From positions 1 to 63,980 of the forward strand of contig NZ_NNRI01000018.1 of the NCBI RefSeq assembly GCF_002270415.1: a stretch of DNA of 63,980 nucleotides, given 5' to 3'. Source of the DNA: Mesorhizobium sophorae. Its GTDB lineage: Bacteria > Pseudomonadota > Alphaproteobacteria > Rhizobiales > Rhizobiaceae. The notes under the pieces were generated by a model that was not told the DNA's origin, did not search any database, and saw only the letters and a program-made list of their open reading frames with translations. Positions 25,763 to 45,539 of the stretch are shown piece after piece. Made by a program: the position numbers and the translations under genes. Numbering within the stretch: position 1 is the stretch's first letter; every line of letters begins with the position of its first letter.

Positions 25763-26191
25763 ATGGCTAAGAAAATTGCAGGCCAGCTCAAGCTCCAGGT
25801 CAAAGCGGGATCGGCCACGCCGTCTCCCCCGATCGGCCCGGCGCTTGGTCAGCGTGGCATCAACATCATGGAGTTCTGCAAGGCGTTCAACGCGCAGACC
25901 CAGGAAATGGAAAAGGGATCGCCGATTCCGGTCGTCATCACCTACTACCAGGACAAGTCCTTCACCTTCGTCATGAAGACGCCGCCGGTGAGCTACTTCC
26001 TGAAGAAGGCGGCGAACCTGACGTCGGGTTCGAAGGAGCCGGGCAAGATCAAGGCCGGCACGATCGGCCGCGACAAGGTTCGCGCCATCGCCGAGCAGAA
26101 GATGAAGGATCTGAACGCAAACGACGTCGAAGCGGCCATGCGCATGGTCGAGGGCTCCGCCCGCTCGATGGGTCTGGAAGTGGTGGGCTAA
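25763..26191 (+). CDS. rplK: 50S ribosomal protein L11
   Basis: This 142-residue protein binds 23S rRNA at the GTPase-associated centre and helps EF-G and RelA sense the ribosome state. The N-terminal domain includes the proline-rich PSPPIGPALGQRGINIMEFC (about 21-40), and the C-terminal rRNA-binding domain ends MRMVEGSARSMGLEVVG. The length equals the E. coli protein. An AGGAAAAGAG ribosome binding site precedes the ATG. rplA follows after 4 bases. In many bacteria L1 represses this pair by binding the mRNA; no L1 site was identified by eye. Confidence 0.96.
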   Translation: MAKKIAGQLKLQVKAGSATPSPPIGPALGQRGINIMEFCKAFNAQTQEMEKGSPIPVVITYYQDKSFTFVMKTPPVSYFLKKAANLTSGSKEPGKIKAGTIGRDKVRAIAEQKMKDLNANDVEAAMRMVEGSARSMGLEVVG

Positions 26192-26195
26192 GATC

Positions 26196-26894
<699 letters not shown>

Positions 26895-27290
26895 TAAGTT
26901 TATCTGGGATCGGCCGTTAAAGGGCTGATCCGCAAAAGAATTCCGGGCCTCCGATTTAGGTTGGCGGCCCGGTGCCGGAAGTCGAAAGGCTTCCGGACAT
27001 CCTGTCCGAGATTGCAGGCGGCCCAAAAGCCTTAATTCACGTGGGCCTGCATGAGACGGGTGAAGACCGGACAACGGAGCGACTGCTCCAATGAAAGGTT
27101 CGAACCGTGTTTGCCTTTTGTCTGCGCATCGTCGGCCTGGCCGTCGATGTGGCGAAAGGGGGCAGGATCCTCGAGCGTCGTTCGGGAGATCCGTTACTGG
27201 ATGGCCCGGCCGACAAAAGGCAACCCGACGCCTGTCCTCGTGAATGGGAATGTTCCCGTTAACAGGATGGGGGTCAACTGGAGATAGGCA
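26895..27290 (+). promoter_or_regulatory. Long leader between rplA and rplJ, probable L10 leader
   Basis: No gene is credible in these 396 bases. Several hairpins are visible: ggatcggcc/ggctgatcc at about 26909-26934, ggaagtcgaaaggcttcc around 26979, and gcaggcggccc near 27015 opposite gggcctgc near 27042. In many bacteria the L10-L12 complex binds such a leader to repress rplJL translation. The length and position fit, but the exact binding fold was not derived. A promoter for rplJL-rpoBC may also lie here. Confidence 0.5.
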
Positions 27291-27809
27291 GTGGACAGAG
27301 CGGAAAAACGCGAACTCGTCACGGGCCTGAACGGTGCGTTCTCGAACGCAGGTTCAGTGGTCGTGGCCCACTACGCCGGTATCACCGTCGCGCAAATGAA
27401 CGACCTTCGGTCGAAAATGCGCGCTGCCGGTGGCACCGTCAAAGTCGCGAAGAACCGTCTCGCCAAAATCGCTCTTCAGGGCACGGACTCCGCATCGATC
27501 ATCGACCTGTTCAAGGGACAGACGCTGATTGCTTATTCGGAGGATCCGATTGCGGCGCCGAAGGTCGCGTCCGATTTCGCCAAGGGAAATGACAAGCTCG
27601 TCATTCTCGGCGGCGCAATGGGCACCACCTCGCTCAACGCCGACGGTGTGAAGGCACTCGCCACACTTCCGTCGCTCGATGAGCTGCGCGCCAGGCTGGT
27701 TGGCATGATCGCCACGCCGGCAACCCGGATCGCCCAGATCGTCAATGCGCCAGCGGCTTCGGTCGCGCGCGTCATCGGCGCTTACGCCCGGAAGGACGAG
27801 GCGGCATGA
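27291..27809 (+). CDS. rplJ: 50S ribosomal protein L10
   Basis: This 172-residue protein is the base of the flexible ribosomal stalk; its C-terminal helix carries L7/L12 dimers. The N-terminal domain has MDRAEKRELVTGLNGAFSNA, VVAHYAGITVAQMNDLRSKM and KVAKNRLAKIAL (about 45-66), typical of L10. The C-terminal helix ends ASVARVIGAYARKDEAA. The start is GTG at 27291. rplL follows after 54 bases. It probably represses its own operon through the leader upstream. Confidence 0.95.
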   Translation: MDRAEKRELVTGLNGAFSNAGSVVVAHYAGITVAQMNDLRSKMRAAGGTVKVAKNRLAKIALQGTDSASIIDLFKGQTLIAYSEDPIAAPKVASDFAKGNDKLVILGGAMGTTSLNADGVKALATLPSLDELRARLVGMIATPATRIAQIVNAPAASVARVIGAYARKDEAA

Positions 27810-27863
27810 GGCCGTTCCTCGCTATCACAAACACACGTTCGAACCTGATGAAGGAATACAACA

Positions 27864-28241
27864 ATGGCTGATCTCGCAAAGATCGTAGACGACCTTTCGA
27901 AGCTGACCGTCCTCGAGGCGGCCGAGCTGTCGAAGCTTCTGGAAGAAAAGTGGGGCGTCTCCGCCGCTGCTCCGGTGGCTGTTGCCGCCGCTGGCGGTGG
28001 TGCGGCTGCTGCTGCTCCGGCCGAGGAAAAGACGGAATTCGACGTCGTCCTCACCGAGGCAGGCGCTCAGAAGATCAACGTCATCAAGGAAGTCCGCGCA
28101 ATCACCGGTCTTGGCCTCAAGGAAGCCAAGGATCTGGTCGAAGCGGCTCCGAAGCCGGTCAAGGAAGGCGTTTCCAAGGCCGACGCTGACAAGTTCAAGG
28201 CCCAGCTGGAAGCAGCCGGCGCCAAGGTCGACCTGAAGTAA
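27864..28241 (+). CDS. rplL: 50S ribosomal protein L7/L12
   Basis: This 125-residue stalk protein recruits and activates translational GTPases. It has an N-terminal dimerisation helix (MADLAKIVDDLSKLTVLEAA), an Ala/Gly-rich hinge (about 35-52), and the C-terminal globular domain with EKTEFDVVLTEAGAQKINVI and the GLGLKEAKDLVEAAPKPVKE factor-binding surface. Length is close to the usual 121. It is the last ribosomal gene before rpoB, and several hairpins follow its stop, consistent with partial termination so that L12 is made in excess. Confidence 0.96.
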   Translation: MADLAKIVDDLSKLTVLEAAELSKLLEEKWGVSAAAPVAVAAAGGGAAAAAPAEEKTEFDVVLTEAGAQKINVIKEVRAITGLGLKEAKDLVEAAPKPVKEGVSKADADKFKAQLEAAGAKVDLK

Positions 28242-28251
28242 GCGTAAAAGC

Positions 28252-28377
28252 GGCGGACGGCCTCGCGCCGTCCGCCACTCCCTTCGGCTGGAGGGAGCAC
28301 GCGTAGCGCGAGACGTACGAGAACCTCTTTCCTGAGGGCCGCAAACCGGCCTTCAGGAAACGGGTTTTCTCCCGTTT
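28252..28377 (+). terminator. Hairpins between rplL and rpoB, probable attenuator
   Basis: Three stems follow in order: a perfect 10-bp stem ggcggacggc/gccgtccgcc (28252-28276), a 14-bp stem tttcctgagggccg with its near complement (28328-28360), and aaacggg/cccgttt followed by T residues (28358-28377). The last resembles a weak intrinsic terminator. Partial termination here would set the ratio of ribosomal protein to polymerase mRNA, as known for this gene pair in other bacteria. Confidence 0.55.
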
Positions 28378-28493
28378 TAGCCGGCCGCCGACAGGCGCCG
28401 GGAAAAACAGACAAAGGGTCGCCGCCCAGGTGGCCCAGAATGCAAGGCGAACCGCGGCGAGGTTCGTCCCGAGTTTAGAGCTAAGGAGCGACG

Positions 28494-32630
<4,137 letters not shown>

Positions 32631-32636
32631 GGCAAC

Positions 32637-32716
32637 GGCGCGCCGCGGAAAGCCGCGGCGCGCCATGAGCATGATCCCGAGAAGTGGCTACCGGTTTTCG
32701 GACAGGATCATGCTCA
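32637..32716. repeat. Perfect GC hairpin and rhizobial palindromic repeat between rpoB and rpoC
   Basis: Directly after rpoB a perfect 12-bp all-GC stem (32637-32648 and 32653-32664, loop aaag) is followed by an imperfect palindrome bounded by tgagcatgatcc (32666-32677) and ggatcatgctca (32705-32716), with ccggttttcgg inside. The second part resembles a short intergenic repeat that I recall as widespread in Mesorhizobium and relatives. It is transcribed between two subunits needed in equal amounts, so an RNA processing or stability role is possible. Confidence 0.65.
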
Positions 32717-32816
32717 ACCAAGAAGTATTCGACGGCCAGTGGCCGACAAAGACGGCGGGCGTTTGGCTCGCGACTAGATGCAAGGGGTTTTCGAGGACCC
32801 CGAAAAGGAGAACGGC

Positions 32817-37013
<4,197 letters not shown>

Positions 37014-37039
37014 GCGCGGCGGCCAAAACAAAAAAGATT

Positions 37040-37116
37040 GAGCGGTTCATCGTTTCGGTGAACCGCTCTAGGAATCTCAGGCAACAGGGCCGTCGGGGCA
37101 ACCCGGCGGCTTTTTT
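37040..37116 (+). terminator. rpoBC transcription terminator
   Basis: Two hairpins follow rpoC. The first is gagcggttca/tgaaccgctc with a 9-base loop (37040-37068), which shares its sequence with the repeat at 38838-38880. The second is gccgtcggg/cccggcggc with a gcaa loop followed by six T (37089-37116), a standard Rho-independent terminator. Together they end the secE-rpoC gene group. Confidence 0.85.
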
Positions 37117-37160
37117 GTTTGTGCGAGACTTTTGTGCTTTGAATTGGATCGGAGAAGAAA

Positions 37161-37807
37161 ATGATGGGCAGAAAGACTTGGGCTTCGGTCGACGACTACA
37201 TCGTCGACGTTCAGTTCGAGGCGGATCCTGCGCTCGATGCAGTCCTGGCCACCAACCATGACCAAGGCCTGCCGGCGATCGACGTGTCGCCGGCACAAGG
37301 CAAGCTGCTCTCGCTTCTGGCGCGAATGCAGGGAGCCAGGAGGGTGCTCGAAATCGGCACGCTGGGCGGTTATTCGACCATCTGGATGGCGCGTGGCCTG
37401 CCCGCCGACGGCAAGATCGTGACGCTTGAACTTGATCCGCACCACGCCAGGGTCGCGCGCTCGAACTTCGAACGGGCAGGCGTGTCGGACCGGCCTTGGA
37501 ATCACTTGCCGCGTTGAGTACCGAGGATGCCGGGCCATTCGACCTCATCTTCATCGACGCCGACAAGCCCAACAACCCGCACTATCTGTCCTGGGCCATG
37601 CGTCTGTCGCGTCCAGGGACCGTCATCGTCTGCGACAATGTCATTCGTGACGGCGCGGTACTTGATGACGACGGCCACGACGCCAACGTCGAAGGCGCAC
37701 GGGCGGCGTTTTCCTTCATCGGGAGCGATAAGCGATTGGACGGCACCGCCATCCAGACTGTCGGCGCCAAGGGCTATGACGGCTTTGCAGTCGCTATCGT
37801 GGATTGA
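37161..37807 (+). pseudogene. SAM-dependent O-methyltransferase, frameshifted
   Basis: The first 106 codons encode the start of an O-methyltransferase family 3 protein with the SAM motif VLEIGTLGGYSTIWMARGLP (about 62-81) and VTLELDPHHARVARSNFERA. After GVSDR the frame breaks. The rest (ALESLAALS, DLIFIDADKPNNPHYLSWAM, GTVIVCDNVI, and a YDGFAVAIVD ending) continues in another frame from about 37497. About six residues usually present here (VEIRIG-like) are missing, so a deletion of roughly 20 bases, not a multiple of three, probably caused the shift near 37490-37500. Unless this is a sequencing error, the product is truncated before the metal-binding IDADK motif. Confidence 0.82.
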
Positions 37808-37813
37808 CGGTGC

Positions 37814-38740
37814 TCAGTCGAAAAACGCTTCCACCACATTGCGCTTGCCGAGCATGAAGGCATCGGCGACATGCTGGAGCGGCGTGAGATCAACGTCGGA
37901 GCTGCCGGCGCGGACAATCTCGGCAAACCGCTTGTAGAGCATCGGGTATTCCGCTTCCGGTTCGTCATGGACGACGCCGCCGTCGATGGCGAGCTTCGAT
38001 CCGCCGCCTGAGAGCACCATCGCGCCCTTGTCGGTCTCGGCGACAATGTCCCAGCTTTGCGGGCCTGTCTGGAGCCAGTCGAGCTCCATTGCCACCGGCA
38101 ATCCGTTCGAGGTGCGGAAGGTGACTTGTGCCGCGACCGGCGCGGCGCGGTTTTCGGGAAAATCGAGCACGGCCGAGGTGATGAACATCGGCGGCAGGAT
38201 GTGCGTCACGATCGACAGTGCGTTGATGCCGGGATCGAAGACGCCGAAGCCGCCGGGAGCCCAGATCCATTCCTGGTTCGGGTGCCAGCGACGCACGTCC
38301 TCCTTCCAGTTGATGGCGGCGGACTTGATCTTGGCCGAACTCAGGAAGGCACGCGCGGCCTCGACCGCCGGCGCATAACGCGAATGCCAGCTCGCAAACA
38401 GCGAGACGCCGTTCTTCGCCGCCAATGCCTTGAGGTTCTCGACCTCGCTGACAGTCGCGCCGGGCGGCTTCTCAAGGAAGACGTGTTTCTTCGCTTCCAA
38501 TGCCGTGCGCGCCGCGTCGTAGCGAAACTGCGGCGGCATGCAGAGCGATACCGCCTCGAGCTCCGGCACCGCGTCGAGCATGGCTTCGATATCAGGAAAA
38601 TTCGGAATGCCGTCGACCTTGCCGTGCCGGCTGGCGGCGGCGATGAGGCGATAATCCTGGTCCTTCGCCAGGGCCGGCAGGTGCTGGTCGCGGACGATCT
38701 TGCCGACGCCGACGATGCCTATCTTGATGGGCTGGGACAC
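37814..38740 (-). CDS. Gfo/Idh/MocA-family dehydrogenase, probable D-galactose/L-arabinose 1-dehydrogenase
   Basis: This 308-residue NAD(P)-dependent enzyme has the dinucleotide motif IGIVGVGKI (about 7-15), followed by DQHLPAL, CMPPQFRYDAARTALEAKKH and FLEKPPGATVSEVE (about 89-102), the EKP motif of the family. Overall layout resembles pseudomonad galactose 1-dehydrogenase, which oxidises D-galactose or L-arabinose to the lactone; substrate assignment is from memory of that protein. GTG at 38740 is chosen because the family starts (S/Q)QPI-(R/K)-(I/L)G here. It is convergent with the broken methyltransferase gene (6-base gap) and monocistronic. Confidence 0.75.
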   Translation of the reverse strand: MSQPIKIGIVGVGKIVRDQHLPALAKDQDYRLIAAASRHGKVDGIPNFPDIEAMLDAVPELEAVSLCMPPQFRYDAARTALEAKKHVFLEKPPGATVSEVENLKALAAKNGVSLFASWHSRYAPAVEAARAFLSSAKIKSAAINWKEDVRRWHPNQEWIWAPGGFGVFDPGINALSIVTHILPPMFITSAVLDFPENRAAPVAAQVTFRTSNGLPVAMELDWLQTGPQSWDIVAETDKGAMVLSGGGSKLAIDGGVVHDEPEAEYPMLYKRFAEIVRAGSSDVDLTPLQHVADAFMLGKRNVVEAFFD

Positions 38741-38776
38741 GGCCGCTCCGTCTGTTGAATGATGGTGGTGGCTTCT

Positions 38777-38880
38777 TAGAGCAGTTTCAGGAAAAGTGTG
38801 AAGCGGTTTTCCGTCCGGAATTGCGATAAAACAGAGAGCTAGAGCGGTTCGCCGTTTCCGTGAAACGGCGAACCGCTCTA
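38777..38880. repeat. Rhizobial intergenic repeat with perfect 20-bp palindrome
   Basis: This noncoding element contains a perfect inverted repeat of 20 bases per arm (38838-38857 and 38861-38880, loop cgt), preceded by a conserved lead with gtgaagcggttttccg. The arm sequence agcggttc...gaaccgct is shared with the hairpin after rpoC (37040-37068), so both belong to one repeat family. It lies between two minus-strand genes and could also stop transcription of the downstream enzyme gene. Confidence 0.75.
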
Positions 38881-38931
38881 GCAGAACACTTGTCCCCGAC
38901 AAGCCGAAGCCGGCGAGCCGACGCCGAAAAG

Positions 38932-40044
38932 TCAGCCCCAGCTTTCCTCGAACGGCAAGGTCAGTTTTCCACCCGCCAGGAAGGCCTCGATCGCCGGTTC
39001 GAAAGGCGAGGGGTCGAGGCTGTTCGCAGCCAGCCATTCGTCGGAATAATAGGTGTTGGCATAGCGATCGCCGGAATCGCAGATCAGCGTCACCAGCGAA
39101 CCCGCCCTTCCTTCCTCGATCATGCGCGCGGCCTGAAAGCACATGGCGATGAAGTTGGTGCCGGTCGAACCGCCGACACGGCGGCCGAGCCGTCGCGACA
39201 ACACCCGCATCGCCGCCAGCGACACCGCGTCCGGCACCCTCAGCATATGATCGATGACGCCAGGCACGAAGGACGGCTCCATGCGCGGCCGGCCAATCCC
39301 CTCGATGCGCGACGGCTGTTCGCAGCGGCAATTGCGATCATGCGTGGCAAAACCGTCGAAGAAGGCCGAGCGCTCGACGTCGGCAGCCGACAGCCGCGTC
39401 GCATGCTGCTTGTAGCGCAGGAAGCGGCCGATCGTGGCCGTCGTGCCGCCGGTGCCGGCGCTCATCACGATCCAGGCCGGAACCGGATGCGGCTCCTCGC
39501 GCATCTGCCCGAAGATCGATTCGGCGATGTTGTTGTTGCCGCGCCAGTCGGTGGCGCGCTCGGCGTGGGTGAACTGGTCCATGAAATGGCCGCCCAGTTT
39601 CGCCGCGAGTTCGGCCGACTCGGCATAGATGCGCCTGCCGTCGTCGATGAAATGGCAGTTGCCGCCATAATGCTCGATCGCGGCGATCTTTTCGCGCGAG
39701 GTCGAGCGCGGCATTACCGCATAGAACGGCACCCCGATCATACGGGCAAAGTACGCTTCCGATACCGCGGTCGAACCCGACGACGCTTCGATCACCGGCG
39801 CGCCTTCGCGGATCAGGCCATTGCACAGCGCATAAAGAAACAGCGAGCGCGCCAGCCGGTGCTTCAGGCTGCCGGTCGGATGGGTGGATTCGTCCTTGAG
39901 ATAGAGATCGATGCCGGCCAGTGCCGGTAGATCGAGCTTCCACAGATGCGTGTCGGCCGAGCGACGCTGATCGGCCTCGATCGCCGCGACGGCCTGGTCG
40001 ACCCAGGTTCGGGACGCAGGTCCAACCGCTTTTGGTCCGGCCAT
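38932..40044 (-). CDS. PLP-dependent cysteine synthase-like protein (Cds1-type)
   Basis: This 370-residue fold-type II PLP enzyme has the lysine that binds PLP in HPTGSLKHRLAR (Lys 61), the substrate loop EASSGSTAVSEA (about 87-98), and the phosphate-binding glycine loop SAGTGGTTATIGRFL (about 185-199). The order matches cysteine synthase and the longer L-cysteine desulfhydrase Cds1 group; the extra C-terminal part with FVPGVIDHMLRVPD and CDSGDRYANTYY fits the latter. It probably makes or breaks down cysteine; the direction cannot be told from sequence. It is downstream of a small gene on the same strand (17-base gap), likely one transcript. Confidence 0.78.
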   Translation of the reverse strand: MAGPKAVGPASRTWVDQAVAAIEADQRRSADTHLWKLDLPALAGIDLYLKDESTHPTGSLKHRLARSLFLYALCNGLIREGAPVIEASSGSTAVSEAYFARMIGVPFYAVMPRSTSREKIAAIEHYGGNCHFIDDGRRIYAESAELAAKLGGHFMDQFTHAERATDWRGNNNIAESIFGQMREEPHPVPAWIVMSAGTGGTTATIGRFLRYKQHATRLSAADVERSAFFDGFATHDRNCRCEQPSRIEGIGRPRMEPSFVPGVIDHMLRVPDAVSLAAMRVLSRRLGRRVGGSTGTNFIAMCFQAARMIEEGRAGSLVTLICDSGDRYANTYYSDEWLAANSLDPSPFEPAIEAFLAGGKLTLPFEESWG

Positions 40045-40061
40045 CGTCAGCGCACCCCGAT

Positions 40062-40343
40062 TCAGATCGGCACGTCGAAAGTAACGATCGACACTTCGCC
40101 TTCGAGCGCGCCCTGGAAGGCGGAAAGATGCGGCTCATCGTCGGGTGCGCCGTCCATGTCGCCGATCTGGTCGAGTTCTGCCTCGGCGTAACCTTCCGCA
40201 GCAAGCGATTCGAGCGCCCGGCGCACCGCCGAATCGTCGTCGGGGGCGACCAGCATCACGTGCACGCCTTCCGGCTTGCCGCCCTTTTTCTTCCACACCC
40301 GGCCGGTGATGATGGTGACCGGGCGCTCTTCATTGTCGTTCAC
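40062..40343 (-). CDS. Small acidic protein of unknown function
   Basis: This protein of about 93 residues begins VNDNEERPVTIITGRVWKKK. It continues with GVHVMLVAPDDDSAVRRALE, SLAAEGYAEAELDQIGDMDG and an acidic end with FQGALEGEVSIVTFDVPI. GTG at 40343 is the likely start; an ATG at 40397 in the same frame would add 18 residues. I do not recognise a named domain. The fold looks like an alpha/beta small domain, and conservation with the downstream PLP enzyme gene would suggest a shared role, but this is not shown by the sequence. Confidence 0.6.
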   Translation of the reverse strand: MNDNEERPVTIITGRVWKKKGGKPEGVHVMLVAPDDDSAVRRALESLAAEGYAEAELDQIGDMDGAPDDEPHLSAFQGALEGEVSIVTFDVPI

Positions 40344-40820
40344 GGGCCGATTCCTCTTGGCAGATTGCGGGCGGGCGAGGGGACTTTCACTGCTCATGCG
40401 GCCTTTTCGCATGAAGCAGGGCCGTGCAACAGCGCAAAGCCGGTCACTTTCTTCCTCGCCCTTGCAAAATTGCGAAACAAAATTACATGCGTTTTTCGCA
40501 TGGCTGCCGAGCCTTGGTTGGCGCGCAATATTTGGCGCTCCGGGCTTGACGGTTCGCGGTCTTACGAGTAGAAGCCGCCCAGTCAGAACCGATGTGAGGC
40601 TCTCCCTTCCGAAGCGACACGCTTTGGAGTTTGCCTCAAACAGGGTTCGTTTTACGAGCGAAAAGACATTTCCGGCGTGCACGAAGCGGGTCCGCTTCCT
40701 CTGCCATTTGTTCGGGCAAAGACCGCGAGGCGCGGTTTGTGGCCCGAATTTGCGTATGGAAATGACGCTTTGAGCGGCCCTGACCGGGCGAGACACGGAA
40801 TTGAGAGACAAGAGGGTTTA
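40344..40820. other. Divergent intergenic region upstream of rpsL
   Basis: About 475 bases hold no convincing gene; an open frame reading into rpsL from 40677 is rejected. The region contains the rpsL promoter (40546-40574), an upstream AT-richer part (40455-40500) and a roughly 245-base untranslated leader before rpsL. The leader may carry a regulatory fold (S7/S12 control), which could not be resolved by eye. Confidence 0.5.
40546..40574 (+). promoter_or_regulatory. Sigma-70-type promoter of the rpsL operon
   Basis: TTGACG (40546-40551) and TAGAAG (40569-40574) are separated by exactly 17 bases, about 245 bases upstream of rpsL and in a noncoding, divergent region. This is the best promoter match seen near the ribosomal cluster and would drive rpsL-rpsG-fusA-tuf and possibly the genes downstream. 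Confidence 0.65.
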
Positions 40821-41192
40821 ATGCCTACCGTCAACCAGCTGATCCGCAAGCCGCGCATTGCGCCGGTGAAGCGCAACAAGGTCCCGGCCATGCAGCAGAA
40901 CCCGCAGAAGCGGGGCGTCTGCACGCGCGTCTATACAACGACGCCGAAGAAGCCGAACTCGGCGCTGCGCAAGGTGGCCAAGATCCGCCTGACCAATGGT
41001 TTTGAAGTGATCGGGTACATCCCCGGCGAAGGTCACAACCTTCAGGAACACTCCGTGGTCATGATCCGCGGCGGCCGCGTCAAGGATCTTCCGGGCGTTC
41101 GGTACCACATCATCCGCGGCGTGCTCGACACGCAGGGTGTGAAGAACCGCAAGCAGCGCCGTTCGAAGTACGGCGCCAAGCGTCCGAAGTGA
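40821..41192 (+). CDS. rpsL: 30S ribosomal protein S12
   Basis: This 123-residue protein sits at the decoding centre and controls accuracy. It begins MPTVNQLIRKPRIAPVKRNK. The streptomycin-sensitive lysines are both present, in TPKKPNS (Lys 43) and RVKDLPGVRYH (Lys 88), so no classical resistance change is seen. The ATG at 40821 is used because the family starts MPT; the longer upstream frame is not coding. It is the first gene of the str operon, with rpsG 75 bases downstream. Confidence 0.97.
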   Translation: MPTVNQLIRKPRIAPVKRNKVPAMQQNPQKRGVCTRVYTTTPKKPNSALRKVAKIRLTNGFEVIGYIPGEGHNLQEHSVVMIRGGRVKDLPGVRYHIIRGVLDTQGVKNRKQRRSKYGAKRPK

Positions 41193-41267
41193 CCGAAGCG
41201 TAGCGAAGGTCATCCCGGGCAAACATCCGGGGTCAAGGCCACCACGCATAATTGAGGCAGAGAAAAA

Positions 41268-41738
41268 ATGTCGCGTCGTCACAGTGCAGAAAAGCGTGAG
41301 ATCAATCCGGACCCGAAGTTCGGCGATTTGATCGTCACCAAGTTCATGAACGCCGTCATGTATGACGGCAAGAAGTCGGTTGCCGAGACCATCGTCTACG
41401 GCGCGCTCGACCAGGTTCAGTCGAAGACCAAGCAGGAGCCGGTCACCGTCTTCCATCAGGCGCTCGACAATGTCGCGCCGCATGTGGAAGTGCGTTCGCG
41501 TCGTGTCGGCGGCGCCACCTACCAGGTTCCGGTCGACGTGCGCCCCGAGCGCCGCCAGGCTCTGGCCATTCGTTGGCTGATCGCCGCGGCCCGCAACCGC
41601 AACGAGACCACCATGGTCGACCGCCTCTCCGGCGAGCTGATGGACGCGGCCAACAACCGCGGCACCGCCGTCAAGAAGCGTGAAGACACCCACAAGATGG
41701 CTGAAGCCAACCGCGCTTTCGCGCACTACCGCTGGTAA
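41268..41738 (+). CDS. rpsG: 30S ribosomal protein S7
   Basis: This 156-residue protein nucleates assembly of the 30S head and contacts E-site tRNA. Typical features are the start MSRRHSAEKREINPDPKFGD, the QVPVDVRPERRQALAIRWL block (about 86-104) and the KKREDTHKMAEANRAFAHYR end. Length equals the standard bacterial form. In E. coli S7 represses its operon by binding the S12-S7 intercistronic RNA; the 75-base gap here is long enough for such a site, but none was drawn. fusA starts 29 bases later. Confidence 0.97.
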   Translation: MSRRHSAEKREINPDPKFGDLIVTKFMNAVMYDGKKSVAETIVYGALDQVQSKTKQEPVTVFHQALDNVAPHVEVRSRRVGGATYQVPVDVRPERRQALAIRWLIAAARNRNETTMVDRLSGELMDAANNRGTAVKKREDTHKMAEANRAFAHYRW

Positions 41739-41767
41739 AGCGCGTACGAGACTGAGAGGCAGCTACG

Positions 41768-43858
<2,091 letters not shown>

Positions 43859-43924
43859 CTCGAACGGGTTGCAGCGGTAACTTAATTCAAGGCCCGCACG
43901 GGCGAGCAGGATTGGAGACATCAC

Positions 43925-45100
<1,176 letters not shown>

Positions 45101-45169
45101 TTTGGACTTAAACCGATCTGTCGCGGGCGCAGGAGTTGCCCGCGCCGCGCCAGAACAAGGAAGTGACGC

Positions 45170-45478
45170 ATGAACGGACAGAATATCCGCATCCGCCTGA
45201 AGGCGTTTGATCACCGCGTGCTCGACGCCTCGACGAAGGAAATCGTGTCGACGGCCAAGCGCACCGGTGCCAACGTCCGCGGCCCCATTCCGCTGCCGAC
45301 GCGGATCGAAAAGTTTACGGTCAACCGGTCGCCTCACGTCGACAAGAAGAGCCGCGAGCAGTTCGAGATGCGCACGCACAAGCGTCTGCTCGACATCGTC
45401 GATCCGACCCCGCAGACGGTCGATGCTTTGATGAAGCTCGATCTGGCCGCCGGTGTGGACGTCGAGATCAAGCTCTAA
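45170..45478 (+). CDS. rpsJ: 30S ribosomal protein S10
   Basis: This 102-residue protein is part of the 30S head and also serves as NusE in transcription antitermination with NusB and NusG. It has the standard NIRIRLKAFDHRVLDASTKE start and the HVDKKSREQFEMRTHKRLLD loop that contacts rRNA (about 57-76). It opens the S10 operon order rpsJ-rplC-rplD-rplW-rplB. AAGGAAG lies upstream of its ATG. No separate promoter was identified, so read-through from tuf is possible. Confidence 0.97.
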   Translation: MNGQNIRIRLKAFDHRVLDASTKEIVSTAKRTGANVRGPIPLPTRIEKFTVNRSPHVDKKSREQFEMRTHKRLLDIVDPTPQTVDALMKLDLAAGVDVEIKL

Positions 45479-45539
45479 GGGAATGAGAGCGCGGTAAGGG
45501 GCGGTGCCCCTGGCCCGGAACTCTAAAGGAATTGAACCG

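Noticed and set aside
27051..27287. 78-codon frame in the rplA-rplJ gap
   Set aside because: No motif, poor start context, and it lies in the expected ribosomal-protein leader.
40428..40820. Long N-terminal extension of rpsL starting at 40677
   Set aside because: S12 begins MPTVNQ in the family; the extension overlaps the untranslated leader behind a good promoter.
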